A stretch of DNA of 64,000 bases from Streptosporangiaceae bacterium (GTDB lineage Bacteria; Actinomycetota; Actinomycetes; Streptosporangiales; Streptosporangiaceae): contig JAFAZE010000075.1 of the NCBI GenBank assembly GCA_019239975.1, positions 1 to 64,000 of the forward strand. Direction: 5' to 3'. Below the pieces are notes generated by a model that was not told the DNA's origin, searched no databases, and worked only from the letters and a program-made list of their open reading frames with translations. Numbering within the stretch: position 1 is the first letter of the stretch; each line of letters begins with the position of its first letter. Below, piece by piece: positions 1-8,469 of the stretch. Position numbers and translations under genes: made by a program.

Positions 1-195
1 CAGCAGCTTGCGCTGCCCGATCACCTCGGCCGCCTGGGTTCCCGCCCCCGTCCCGGGATGCCGCCGCACATACGCCAGCCGCTCCGGCGCCGGCTGCCCG
101 CTGAACGCCAGCCGCTTCAGCCACCACAACCGCCGCCCCGCGACCACAAACGCGACAACGGTCAGCCCAAACCCGATAACAATCCGTGCAACCAC
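1..195 (-). CDS. Partial (Fe-S)-binding membrane reductase, EtfD/heterodisulfide-reductase-like, N-terminus
   Basis: Only the first 65 codons are inside the window. A GTG start at 195 is preceded, five bases away, by a perfect AAGGAGG (201-207, minus strand). The peptide opens with a hydrophobic helix (VIGFGLTVVAFVVAG), then RRLWWLKRL and a stretch with PGTGAGTQAAEVIGQRKLL. This matches the start of actinobacterial membrane Fe-S oxidoreductases of the EtfD (Rv0338c) type, which pass electrons from acyl-CoA dehydrogenases and ETF to the quinone pool. The role fits the many ACADs that follow, but the cluster-binding cysteines lie outside the window, so the family call rests on the N-terminus alone. 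Confidence 0.5.
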   Translation of the reverse strand, partial: MVARIVIGFGLTVVAFVVAGRRLWWLKRLAFSGQPAPERLAYVRRHPGTGAGTQAAEVIGQRKLL

Positions 196-205
196 GCGAA
201 CCTCC

Positions 206-2512
206 TTACGGCGTCAGAGCGGCGACGATGGCCGCCGGGCTCATCGGCTGCCTGGTGAGGTGGATACCGAGTGGGGCGAGCGCGTCGTTGATCGCGTTGG
301 CAAGCGCCGGGGGTGACGCGATCGCGCCGCCTTCGCCCATTCCCTTGGCCCCGCCGGGCAGCCGCGAGGCCGTCTCGACGTGCCCGTACTCGATGGCCGG
401 AGCCTCGGCGGCTGTGGGAAGCAGGTAGTCGAGGAACGTGGTGGTCAGCGGGTTGCCGTCGCCGTCATAGACCATGTGCTCGTACAGGACGCCGCCGATG
501 CCCTGGAGCACGCCGCCGGCGATCTGCCCCTCGACCACCATGGGGTTGATCATGACGCCGCAGTCCTCGCTCACCACGTACCGCAGGATGCTCACCTGGC
601 CGGTGGTCGCATCAACCTCCACGGTCGCCGCGTGGCAGGCGTTGGAGAACGTAAAGGGCGGCGCCTTGAACCGTTCGGTGACCTCCAGCGCGACCGGTGC
701 CCCCTCGGGCAGCGCCGCGTGCCCGAAGTAGGCGAGCCCGGCAAGCTTGGCGAAGGGCAGCGCCGAGGCCGGGTCGCCGCGGACGCCGACCGCCGAGCTG
801 GCCACCTCGAGATCGCTGGGTGCCGCCTCGAGCACGGCCGCGGCGAGGGTGACGATACGCTCCCGCAGGGCAAGGGCCGCCTGGCGGGCCGCGCCGGCCG
901 CCACGACCGCGCTGCGGCTGCCGCCGGTGCCCGCCCCGTAGGGCACGTATGCCGTGTCGCCCTGCACAAAGGTGATGTCGCCGAGGTCGCAGCCCAGATG
1001 CTCGGCCACCACCTGGGCCATCGTCGTCTCGAGGCTCTGCCCGTGGCTGGCCGTGCCCATGACGAGCGCGACCCTGCCATCGGGCTCCAGCCGCACGGTA
1101 GCGCCATCCGTGCCGAGCGGGCCGAAAGACTGTGAAGGCTCGATGTAGAGCGCGAGCCCTATGCCGAGCAGGCGCCCGCGCTCGCGCTCCGCGGCCTGCT
1201 CGCGCCGGAAGGCGTCATAGCCGATCAGTTCCGCCGCCTGCTCCAGCGTCTGCGCAGGGCTCACGGTCTCATAGACCATGCCGCTGGCGGTTGTGAAGGG
1301 CAGATCCTCCGCGGTGATCACGTTGCGCCTGCGCAGCTCCAGCGGGTCCATGCCGAGGCGCCTCGCGAGCAGGTCGACCATCTGCTCGCGGGCGACCGTC
1401 TCCATCATCCACGGGCCGCGGTAGGCGCACCTGCCGCAGGTTGTGGTGTAGACGGCCCTGGCCGCGTAGGAGAGGGCAGGGATCCGGTAGGGACCGGGGA
1501 AGATCATGGAGCCGGCCATGGCGGTGCTGCCGTTTCCGGGGAACGGGTAGGCGCCGACGTTCTCCAGCTGCTCGACCCGCACCCCGGTGAAGTGCCCGGC
1601 GTCGTCGGCAGCCACGGACACGGTCATCTGCTCCTCGCGGGCGTGCCCGCCGCCGAGGAGGTTCTCGTTGCGGTCCTCGATCCACTTCACCGGCCGGCCG
1701 AGCTGGCGGGTCGCGGCGACGACGGCGATCTCCTCGCGCATCGGGAACATCTTCTGCCCGAAGCCGCCGCCGACGTCGCCCATGATCACGCGGATGCGCG
1801 GCTCGGGCAGGCCGAGTACCCGCCCGCAGATCGCGCGGAATTCATGCGGTCCCTGCGTGGCGGCCCATACGGTGAGCTGCTCGCCGGCCGGGTCCCACTG
1901 GGCGACCAGCCCGCGGGTTTCCATCGGCACGCAGGCGTAACGGTGCTGGTGGAAGGTTTCGGTCGCGACCAGTGCGGCGCTCGCGAAGGCGGCGTCCAGC
2001 TCCGGTGAGCCCGCGGCCGGAAGCTCGCCGGCCAGGTTGCTGCCGAGCTCGGGATGGACAAGGCTCGCGGTATCGCCCAGCGCCGCGCTGGTGTCCAGCA
2101 CCGGGGGTAGCGGCTCGATATCCGCCACGACCAGCTCGGCCGCGTCCTCCGCGATATAGCGGCTCTCCACGACCACCAGCGCGATCGGGTCGCCCACGTA
2201 CCGGACGTCGGCGTCCGCGAGCGGCCGGAACGGCGCCGCGGGAGCGTCCTGCCCCATCATCGTCTGCCACATCGGGTGCAGTCCCGGGTGCAGCTCCGCG
2301 GCGGTGAGCACCGCGGCCACACCCGGCAGCGCCCGGGCCGCCTCGGTGTCGACGCCGCGGAGCAGGCCATGCGGCACGCTGCTGCGGACGAACGCCGCAT
2401 GCAGCATGCCGGGCACGACGATGTCATCGACATAGCGCCCGTGGCCGGTGAGCAGGCGCGGGTCCTCCTGCCTGCGCACCGACTGGCCGACGTACCGTCC
2501 GGCGACCGTCAC
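206..2512 (-). CDS. Molybdenum hydroxylase large subunit (xanthine/CO dehydrogenase family)
   Basis: This 768-residue protein is the molybdopterin-binding catalytic subunit of a three-subunit hydroxylase. It opens with GRYVGQSVRRQEDPRLLTGHGRYVDD, typical of CoxL-like proteins, carries the cofactor loop GGGFGQK near residue 246, and ends with the conserved GAKGMGEGGAIASPPALANAI block. The active-site loop reads AYRGPW near residue 362, so it is not a form I CO dehydrogenase (AYxCSFR); form II enzymes have AYRGAGR. The GTG start overlaps the TGA of the small-subunit gene (2509-2512), implying translational coupling; a reading frame open further upstream lies inside that gene. The substrate is unknown; an aromatic heterocycle or aldehyde is plausible. 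Confidence 0.9.
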   Translation of the reverse strand: MTVAGRYVGQSVRRQEDPRLLTGHGRYVDDIVVPGMLHAAFVRSSVPHGLLRGVDTEAARALPGVAAVLTAAELHPGLHPMWQTMMGQDAPAAPFRPLADADVRYVGDPIALVVVESRYIAEDAAELVVADIEPLPPVLDTSAALGDTASLVHPELGSNLAGELPAAGSPELDAAFASAALVATETFHQHRYACVPMETRGLVAQWDPAGEQLTVWAATQGPHEFRAICGRVLGLPEPRIRVIMGDVGGGFGQKMFPMREEIAVVAATRQLGRPVKWIEDRNENLLGGGHAREEQMTVSVAADDAGHFTGVRVEQLENVGAYPFPGNGSTAMAGSMIFPGPYRIPALSYAARAVYTTTCGRCAYRGPWMMETVAREQMVDLLARRLGMDPLELRRRNVITAEDLPFTTASGMVYETVSPAQTLEQAAELIGYDAFRREQAAERERGRLLGIGLALYIEPSQSFGPLGTDGATVRLEPDGRVALVMGTASHGQSLETTMAQVVAEHLGCDLGDITFVQGDTAYVPYGAGTGGSRSAVVAAGAARQAALALRERIVTLAAAVLEAAPSDLEVASSAVGVRGDPASALPFAKLAGLAYFGHAALPEGAPVALEVTERFKAPPFTFSNACHAATVEVDATTGQVSILRYVVSEDCGVMINPMVVEGQIAGGVLQGIGGVLYEHMVYDGDGNPLTTTFLDYLLPTAAEAPAIEYGHVETASRLPGGAKGMGEGGAIASPPALANAINDALAPLGIHLTRQPMSPAAIVAALTP

Positions 2513-2994
2513 TGGTCCTCCATTCCCCCTGCCGCGCGGCGGGCCGCGGCGATGATCCCCTGATAGCCAGTACACCGGCACAGGTTCCCCGACAGCGCGT
2601 CGCGCAGTTCCGCGCCGCTGGGCATTGGATGGTCGCGCAGATACGCGGTGAGCGACACGACGAAGCCCGGGGTGCAGAACCCGCACTGCAGGCCGTGCTC
2701 CTCGCGGAACGCCCGCTGGACGGCGGACAGGCCGCCGCCGGCGGGGGCCAGGCCCTCGACGGTCACCACCTCGGAACCGTCGGCCTGGACCGCGAACATG
2801 AGGCAGGCGCGGATCGCCGCGCCGTCGACCAGGACGGTACACGCTCCGCACACGCCGTGCTCGCAGCCCAGGTGCGTGCCGGTGAGCCCGAAGTCCTCGC
2901 GCAGCGTATCGGCCAGCGTCTTTCGCGGCTCGACCGTCGCGCGCCGCGGGGTGCCGTTGACCGTCATCGCCACCTGCGCTACCTGCGTTTCCAT
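2509..2994 (-). CDS. Molybdenum hydroxylase [2Fe-2S] small subunit
   Basis: The 161-residue iron-sulfur subunit carries the two expected clusters: a plant-type ferredoxin set at C44, C49, C52 and C64 (GCEHGVCGAC then C) and a second set at C104, C107, C139 and C141 (CGFC, CRC). It relays electrons from the molybdenum centre to the FAD subunit. The ATG at 2994 is chosen because AGGAGAGG lies just upstream and the length fits the family. An in-frame ATG at 3033 overlapping the FAD-subunit stop would add 13 residues. It lies between the FAD and large-subunit genes, giving the order FAD, Fe-S, Mo along transcription. Confidence 0.92.
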   Translation of the reverse strand: METQVAQVAMTVNGTPRRATVEPRKTLADTLREDFGLTGTHLGCEHGVCGACTVLVDGAAIRACLMFAVQADGSEVVTVEGLAPAGGGLSAVQRAFREEHGLQCGFCTPGFVVSLTAYLRDHPMPSGAELRDALSGNLCRCTGYQGIIAAARRAAGGMEDQ

Positions 2995-3025
2995 CGTTGC
3001 CTCTCCTGCTTGCGGCAACCCGGGG

Positions 3026-3898
3026 TCAGCCATGTGCCGCCTCCTCCAGCGCGGCGGTGAGAGCCCGCGCGGCCATTGCCACGCCGACGCGGCGGCGGTA
3101 GCCGGGCGTCGCGTGAACATCGTCCGGCGGATCGGTGTCCGCCACCGCTAGGTGCCCGATCTCGGTCACGTCGAGATCCCCGGCCGCTGTCCCGGTGGCG
3201 GCCCGTTCCGCCGCCGCCGCACGCAGCGGCACGGCACCGAGACCGAGCAGGCCGATGGCGACGCGCTCGATCCGCTCGCCCTGGCCCAGGGTTACCGCGC
3301 ACACCGCGCCCGCCACGGCGAAGTCGCCGCGCCGCCGGGCGAACTCGCGGACCGCGAACCCGCTCCGGCCCGGCCATACCGGGAAGTGCAGCGCCGTGAG
3401 CACCTCGTCGGGCTCCAGGCTGGTCGTGAACGTCGACGTGAAGAACTTCGCCGCCGGGATCAGCCGGGGCCGCCCCCGGCCGGAAGCCTCCAGTTCGGCG
3501 TCCAGGGTCACTGCTACCGCCGGGATCTCGGCAGAAGGATCGGCGTGGGCGCAGGATCCCCCGACGGTCCCGCGGTTGCGGACCTGGAAGTGCCCAATGA
3601 ACGGGATCGCCCTGGCGAGCAGCGGAACGGACGCGGCGATGACTGGATCGCGCCCGGCAGCCGCCTGCACGGTCATGGCCCCGACCGCGACGCTGTCGGC
3701 GGCGCCGCGCACGTACCTGAGCGCGGCGATCCGCCCTAGGTCGACGAGGTGCTCGGCGCGTGCGAGCCGCAGTGCCATCAGCGGCACCAGGCTCTGGCCG
3801 CCGGCGAGCACCTTGGCGCCGTCGCCGAAGGCGGCGAGCGTCTCGACCGCTTCGGCCACCGTGCCCGGACGGTGGTAGCAGAACGGTGCCGCCTTCAC
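3026..3898 (-). CDS. Molybdenum hydroxylase FAD-binding subunit
   Basis: The 290-residue protein is a CoxM/CutM-like FAD subunit. FAD-binding motifs are visible as AGGQSLVPLM near residues 32-41 and TVGGSCAHADPSAEIP near 111-126. The C-terminal CO_deh_flav_C-type region follows (FAVREFARRRGDFAVAGA). It is the first gene of the three-gene operon, directly behind an AT-rich region at 3990-4020. Its stop (3026-3028) lies within the leader of the Fe-S subunit gene. The three subunits make a complete hydroxylase, although the maturation genes usually needed for cofactor insertion are not next to it. Confidence 0.92.
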   Translation of the reverse strand: MKAAPFCYHRPGTVAEAVETLAAFGDGAKVLAGGQSLVPLMALRLARAEHLVDLGRIAALRYVRGAADSVAVGAMTVQAAAGRDPVIAASVPLLARAIPFIGHFQVRNRGTVGGSCAHADPSAEIPAVAVTLDAELEASGRGRPRLIPAAKFFTSTFTTSLEPDEVLTALHFPVWPGRSGFAVREFARRRGDFAVAGAVCAVTLGQGERIERVAIGLLGLGAVPLRAAAAERAATGTAAGDLDVTEIGHLAVADTDPPDDVHATPGYRRRVGVAMAARALTAALEEAAHG

Positions 3899-3989
3899 GC
3901 CGGCCGCCGGCAGGCTTTCCGCATGACTGCTCCTCGTGGTCGAAAGCCCAGTGTCAGAGGCTCAGGGCGATTGAAGCCCTGTCTTGAAG

Positions 3990-4020
3990 ATCAGTAAATT
4001 AAGTTATATTAATATGCTTA
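3990..4020. promoter_or_regulatory. AT-rich promoter/operator island
   Basis: An A/T run in otherwise GC-rich DNA contains AAGTTATAT at 4001-4009, an exact copy of the recurrent WAGTTAWAT element. It lies about 100 bases before the FAD-subunit gene (minus) and more than 300 before the amidohydrolase (plus), so which gene it serves is unclear; minus-strand -10-like sequences are also present. Confidence 0.5.
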
Positions 4021-4290
4021 CTCGGTCAATCGCCCCCGCAAGGGGCGGGCGGACGTAAGGCAGGGTGAGATGAACAGTGCGGACCGGGCCGGCCATCGCG
4101 GCGCTGGCGGGCGCGGGCGGCGGCGCGCTCCTCCTGGGCCACCCTCTGGCGCCCCCGGCCAGCTCACCCCCACCAGCGAAGAAGCGCGCATCACTGCATC
4201 ATGATGAGATGAGGATATTGTGCTGGTCACCTCGGCGCCCGGCATGATCCAGTGGTCGGGATCCGGGCCTGGGATCGTCAATCAGTGAAA

Positions 4291-4305
4291 AACGTTATAT
4301 GATTC
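4291..4305 (+). promoter_or_regulatory. Probable promoter of the amidohydrolase gene
   Basis: ACGTTATAT at 4292-4300 differs at one base from WAGTTAWAT and lies 36 bases before the ATG at 4336, in the same orientation as the gene. TATATGAT could act as the -10 element. Confidence 0.45.
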
Positions 4306-4335
4306 GGCTATCTCATGTTACCGCCGGAGGCTGCG

Positions 4336-5529
4336 ATGACCAGGCTGGAGTACGGGCTGTTCGACTGCGACACCCACTGCTACGAGACGCGTGACTCGTT
4401 CACCCGGTATCTGCCGGATGAGTGGCGGCAGTATGCGATCGCGCCGGTACGCGTGCACGACGGCACCGAGCGGATCCTCGCGGGGGACCGGATCGCGGTC
4501 TTCAACTCCGAGCAGGGCCTCGGCTTCGACCTGGCCTACCGGCCGGGCTCGCTGAAGGAGATGCTCCGCCAGATGGCGTCCGGCAACCCAGACGAGACCT
4601 ACCAGCCGGAGCCGATGCGGGCGGAGTACACCGAGCGGGAGGCCCGGCTCAAGCTCATGGACGCTCAGGGCGTGGAGCGGGCGGTGGTGTTCCCGTCCGC
4701 GATGGCGCTGTCGGTGGAGAACTACGTCAAGCACCTCCCGGCCGCCTACGCCAACATCCACTCGTTCAACCAGTGGTTCGACGAGGAGTGGGGATTCAGC
4801 CGGGACGGGAGGATCTTCGCGCCCGCGCTGCTGTCGCTGGCTGACCGGGATATGGCCGTCAAAGAACTCGAGTTCGTGCTCGGCCGCGGCGCCCGGATCA
4901 TTCTGCTGCCCACCGGCCCCGCCTATGGGCGCTCGCCGGGCGACCCGTACTTCGACCCGGTCTGGGCCCGGATGAACGAGGCGGGCGTGACGATCGCCTT
5001 CCACATCATGGAGAACTGGTACAACGAGCACATCGCCCCGGCCTGGGGCCACAATCCATGGCCCGGCTCGTGGCACATGTCAGCGTGGCAGTGGAACAAC
5101 CTCTACGGTGAGCGGCCCATCGAGGACACACTGTCCGCTCTCATCTTCGACAACGTGTTCGGGCGATTCCCGAACCTCAATGTGCTCGCCGCGGAGTTCG
5201 GCGCGTCCTGGGTGCCGCACTTCATCGAGCACATGGACAAGAGCCGGGGCATGGGCCGCAACGGGCCCTGGACCGGCGGCAAGCTGACCGAGCGGCCCAG
5301 CGCCATCTTCGGGCGGCACGTCCGGGTCGTCCCCTACCCGGAGGACGACATCCCGCGCATCGTCCGCGACCTGCCCGACGTGGACTGCCTGGTCATGGGC
5401 TCGGACTTCCCGCACGCCGAAGGCCTGGCCGAGCCGGCCGAGTTCGCCGGGCTGACGGCCGGGCTGACCGGGCCGCAGCAGCGCCAGATCCTCCGGGACA
5501 ACGCGGCCAAGCTGTTCGGCGCTCGCTGA
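4336..5529 (+). CDS. Amidohydrolase_2 family metal-dependent hydrolase/decarboxylase
   Basis: A 397-residue TIM-barrel protein of the ACMSD-related amidohydrolase_2 family. The first metal motif reads FDCDTHCYE, the DxDxH variant usual in actinobacterial members rather than HxH. Later metal or active-site positions are visible in AFHIMENW and in the C-terminal MGSDFPHAEG, where the Asp and His are conserved. Family members hydrolyse C-N bonds or decarboxylate aromatic and unsaturated acids. The ATG at 4336 has GGAGG seven bases upstream; an ATG at 4315 has none. An F420-type oxidoreductase follows after 47 bases, probably in the same operon. Confidence 0.85.
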   Translation: MTRLEYGLFDCDTHCYETRDSFTRYLPDEWRQYAIAPVRVHDGTERILAGDRIAVFNSEQGLGFDLAYRPGSLKEMLRQMASGNPDETYQPEPMRAEYTEREARLKLMDAQGVERAVVFPSAMALSVENYVKHLPAAYANIHSFNQWFDEEWGFSRDGRIFAPALLSLADRDMAVKELEFVLGRGARIILLPTGPAYGRSPGDPYFDPVWARMNEAGVTIAFHIMENWYNEHIAPAWGHNPWPGSWHMSAWQWNNLYGERPIEDTLSALIFDNVFGRFPNLNVLAAEFGASWVPHFIEHMDKSRGMGRNGPWTGGKLTERPSAIFGRHVRVVPYPEDDIPRIVRDLPDVDCLVMGSDFPHAEGLAEPAEFAGLTAGLTGPQQRQILRDNAAKLFGAR

Positions 5530-5576
5530 CACGGACCGAACGGAAGCCGCCGCCGGGCGAGCGGCCGGGAGGAGCC

Positions 5577-6590
5577 ATGAAGGTCGACATCAGCGTAGCG
5601 ACGGATCCGCGCGCGACCGGGGAGAATGCGCGCCAGGCTGAGGCGGACGGGTACGACGGCGTCTGGATGGGCGAGACGACGCACGACCCGCTGCTCGGGT
5701 GTGCGCTGGCCGGGCAGAGCACGTCACACATCGACGTCGGCACCGGGATAGCGGTCGCGTTCGCGCGTTCGCCGATGACGCTCGCCGTGACGGCCAACGA
5801 TCTTCAGCTCCTGACCGGCGGCCGGTTCCTGCTCGGGCTTGGCTCACAGGTGAGGGCGCACATAACCCGGCGGTTCTCGATGCCGTGGTCGCACCCGGCG
5901 CCGCGGATGCGGGAGTTCATCCTCGCGATGCGCGCCATCTGGCGGTCCTGGCAGGCCGGCGAGCCGCTGAACTTCACCGGCGAGTTCTACTCGCACACGC
6001 TGATGACCCCGTTCTTCAACCCGGGCCCGAACCCGTACGGCCCGCCTCGCGTGTTCCTCGCCGGCGTCGGGGACGTGATGACGCGGGTGGCGGGCGAGGT
6101 GGCCGACGGATTCCTCTGCCACGGCTTCACGACCGAGCGGTACCTGCGGAGCGTCACGCTGCCGGCTCTCGCCGAGGGTCGCCGGACCGCTGGTGCCTCG
6201 ATGGACGGCTACGAGATCAGCGGTCTTCCTTTCGTAGTGACCGGCACATCCGAGGCGGAGATGGAGCAGTCGGCGCTCGCGGTCAGGGAACAGATCGCCT
6301 TCTACGCCTCGACCCCGGCCTACCGGCCGGTGCTGGAGGCCCACGGATGGGCCGATCTGCAGGCGGAGCTGACGCTGATGTCCAGGGCGGGCCGCTGGCA
6401 AGAGATGCGGGACCTCGTGGACGACGACATCCTGAACGCATTCGCGATCGTCGCCGAGCCCGGTGGGGTGGCCGAGGGCATCCGGAAGAGGTACGGCGGC
6501 ATCTTCACCCGGCTGCACCTCTACCTCAAGACACCGCTTCCGCGAGACGCGGAGCTGTCGATCGTGGCTGCCCTCCGGCCGCCGGGCTAG
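5577..6590 (+). CDS. LLM-class F420-dependent oxidoreductase (TIGR03617-like)
   Basis: This 337-residue luciferase-like TIM-barrel protein begins MKVDISVATDP and contains the family signatures GYDGVWMGETTHDP, TGIAVAFARSPMTLA and LLTGGRFLLGLGSQV. The block MPWSHPAPRMREFILAMRAIW is typical of the MSMEG_2256-like subgroup of F420 oxidoreductases, which make or consume reduced F420 on alcohols or activated alkenes. GGAGG is found five bases before the ATG. Its TAG stop overlaps the stop of the convergent SDR gene in a shared CTAG (6587-6590). Confidence 0.85.
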   Translation: MKVDISVATDPRATGENARQAEADGYDGVWMGETTHDPLLGCALAGQSTSHIDVGTGIAVAFARSPMTLAVTANDLQLLTGGRFLLGLGSQVRAHITRRFSMPWSHPAPRMREFILAMRAIWRSWQAGEPLNFTGEFYSHTLMTPFFNPGPNPYGPPRVFLAGVGDVMTRVAGEVADGFLCHGFTTERYLRSVTLPALAEGRRTAGASMDGYEISGLPFVVTGTSEAEMEQSALAVREQIAFYASTPAYRPVLEAHGWADLQAELTLMSRAGRWQEMRDLVDDDILNAFAIVAEPGGVAEGIRKRYGGIFTRLHLYLKTPLPRDAELSIVAALRPPG

Positions 6591-7330
6591 GCGCCCATGG
6601 ACAGGCCGCCGTCCACGGTCACCACCGACCCGGTGATGTAGCCGGCCTCATCGGCGAGCAGAAAGCGCACCGCGTGCGCCAGCTCCCGCGGGTCGCCGCG
6701 GCGCCCGAGCGGGATCATCGCGCGGATGGCCTCCTGTGCGTCCGGGCGCATCGAGCTGGTCATCCCGGTCTCGAAGACGCCCGGCACCACCAGGTTGACC
6801 GTGATGCCCTTGCGGGCCACCGCCCGCGCCAGCGAGCGGGTCAGCCCGAGCAGTCCCGCCTTGGCCGCCGCGTACCCGGCCTCGACCGGGTTGCCCATCG
6901 CCGCCGTCACCGAGCCGACGTTCACGATCCGGCCAAACCCCTGCTCGGTCATCGGCGCGAGCACGGCCTGGGCCAGGTGGAACGGCGCGGACAGGTTCAC
7001 CCTCAGCGCGTCGCCCCACTGGCCCGCGGTCATCTTCCGGACGCTGTTCTCGATCAGCAGGCCGGCGTTGTTGACCAGGTAGTCCACACGCCCGCGCTCG
7101 GCCACCAGCCCGGCGGCCAGCGCACGGCAGAACTCCGGGTCGCCGACGTCGCCGGGGTGTACGCTGACCGAGCCGGCCGCCGCGGCCAGGCGGTCGGCCA
7201 GTTCCCTGGCGGCGGCGTGGTTCCCGGCGTACACCGCGGCCACGTGCGTGCCGTCGGCGGCGAGCAGCTCGCTGATCGCCGCGCCGATGCCGCGGGTCCC
7301 GCCGGTGACGATCGCCACACGCTCAGTCAT
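6587..7330 (-). CDS. SDR oxidoreductase, FabG/acetoacetyl-CoA reductase-like
   Basis: A 247-residue classical short-chain dehydrogenase. It shows the NAD(P)-binding TGGTRGIG near residues 9-16, NNAG near residue 84, and the Ser-Tyr-Lys catalytic set in GSVTAAMGNPVEAGYAAAK. The C-terminus ITGSVVTVDGGLSMGA is typical. It probably interconverts a 3-hydroxyacyl and a 3-oxoacyl (CoA) group. The ATG at 7330 has GGGAGG upstream and overlaps by eight bases the end of the F420-type oxidoreductase gene, so the two form one minus-strand operon. Confidence 0.88.
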   Translation of the reverse strand: MTERVAIVTGGTRGIGAAISELLAADGTHVAAVYAGNHAAARELADRLAAAAGSVSVHPGDVGDPEFCRALAAGLVAERGRVDYLVNNAGLLIENSVRKMTAGQWGDALRVNLSAPFHLAQAVLAPMTEQGFGRIVNVGSVTAAMGNPVEAGYAAAKAGLLGLTRSLARAVARKGITVNLVVPGVFETGMTSSMRPDAQEAIRAMIPLGRRGDPRELAHAVRFLLADEAGYITGSVVTVDGGLSMGA

Positions 7331-8357
7331 CAGTCCTCCCTCGCAGCGCGGCACGGACCGCGGCAGCGCCCTCGATCGCGGCCTGCTCGCTGTCCGCCAC
7401 CGGGATCAGATTGAACGACCGGCAGCCCGCGTCCACGTAGGGCTGCAAGCTGGCCGCTACGTCGCCGGGTGTCCCGCACGGGCAGTACCGCTCGAATTTA
7501 CCGAACGGAACCTGGTAAAACCCCTCCATCACCGCTCCCAGCCGGTCCCGGGCAGCACCGGGCGACGGGCCGAGCCCGCACCACACGTGCATGCCGTGCC
7601 CCCACTGGGTCACCGGCCGCTCCGCCTCGGCCGCGTACTTGCCGATCAGCCCGACGGCCTCCGCGTACCGGGCGGGGGAGACCCACAGGCCGAGCCAGCC
7701 GTCGCCGTGCCGGGCCACTCGGCGCAGCGCGGCGTCGGACCGCCCGCCGATCACGATAGGCACCGGCGGCTGCGGCGCGGGCCGCATGCGCACCCGGTCC
7801 AGGCGGAAGAAGGCGCCGTGCACGGTGACTTCGCCGCCGGCCAGCAGCGGCCGCAGCGCGGCCAGCGCCTCCTCCATCCGGCGTCCCCGGGTGGCGGGGT
7901 CGACGCCGCAGGCGCGCAACTCGGCCAGGTCCTCCCCGCCAAGGCCCACACCGAAGACCAGCCGCCCGGGTGCGAGCTCCGCGAGCGAGGCGACCTGCCG
8001 CGCCACCGGGACCGGGTGGCGCAGCGGCAGCAGGTAGACCGCCGTCTGCACGGTCACCCGCTGGGTGGCGACGGCGAGCGCGGCGGCGTTGAGCAGCCCG
8101 TCGAAGCCGCGGCCGCCCTTGAACACGACGTGGTCGCCGACGAACAGCCGGTCGAGCCCGGTCGCCTCCGCGCGCGCCGCGAACTCCCGCAGGCCCGCTG
8201 TTCCGCCGGGCAGCTCGTGCGGCACGCGGAGCCCCACGGTGATGTCAGCCCGGGCCTCCCGGTGAGCCACGATCCGTTCCGTAGCTCGCTCATGTCCCGT
8301 CCGCCCGCCGGCGCCGGTGTCCGTCACCTCGGCCCCCACCGTCCGGTCATTCCCCAT
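7323..8357 (-). CDS. LLM-class F420-dependent oxidoreductase
   Basis: A luciferase-like oxidoreductase of about 344 residues. Recognisable parts are ITVGLRVPHELPGG at the start of the barrel, LDRLFVGDHVVFKGG, LAPGRLVFGVGLGGE and PPVPIVIGGRSDAALRRVARHGDGWLG. Cofactor F420 (or FMN) is expected from the family. The start is uncertain: the ATG at 8357 has GAGGG upstream, a GTG at 8369 lies in frame, and homologues begin roughly 30 residues further in, at the ITVGLRVP strand. It is the promoter-proximal gene of a two-gene operon with the SDR at 6587-7330. Confidence 0.82.
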   Translation of the reverse strand: MGNDRTVGAEVTDTGAGGRTGHERATERIVAHREARADITVGLRVPHELPGGTAGLREFAARAEATGLDRLFVGDHVVFKGGRGFDGLLNAAALAVATQRVTVQTAVYLLPLRHPVPVARQVASLAELAPGRLVFGVGLGGEDLAELRACGVDPATRGRRMEEALAALRPLLAGGEVTVHGAFFRLDRVRMRPAPQPPVPIVIGGRSDAALRRVARHGDGWLGLWVSPARYAEAVGLIGKYAAEAERPVTQWGHGMHVWCGLGPSPGAARDRLGAVMEGFYQVPFGKFERYCPCGTPGDVAASLQPYVDAGCRSFNLIPVADSEQAAIEGAAAVRAALRGRTDD

Positions 8358-8410
8358 CTCTGCCCTCACCGCCCGGTTATCCGCTGCCCGGCTTTCATGA
8401 TCTGGGTTAC

Positions 8411-8440
8411 CATAGTACTATTATTTAACTGTTTAGACGC
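8411..8440. promoter_or_regulatory. Divergent AT-rich promoter island
   Basis: The island lies between the leftward oxidoreductase and the rightward deacylase. On the minus strand CAGTTAAAT (8423-8431) matches WAGTTAWAT except at the first base and points at the oxidoreductase. TACTATTATTT on the plus strand could supply a -10 for the deacylase. Confidence 0.45.
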
Positions 8441-8469
8441 CTTGTCATCCCACCGTATCGGAGCCTTGG

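Larger units (their letters stand above)
3899..4335. other. Divergent intergenic region, no gene seen
   Basis: This 437-base gap separates the hydroxylase operon (leftward) from an amidohydrolase gene (rightward). It contains two AT-rich islands (3990-4020 and 4291-4305, listed separately). Short open frames between them have no good ribosome site and no recognisable protein, so I call no gene here. Confidence 0.6.

Noticed and set aside
8-316. Open frame of 102 codons on the plus strand
   Set aside because: Arginine/proline-rich, antisense to the reductase fragment and the hydroxylase; the minus-strand reading is far more protein-like and has a ribosome site.
4195-4204. CATCATGATG palindrome as an operator
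   Set aside because: Too short and isolated; no second copy near a promoter was seen.
4018-4281. 87-codon minus-strand frame in the intergenic region
   Set aside because: No ribosome site, proline/arginine-rich, no recognisable motif; overlaps the AT-rich promoter.
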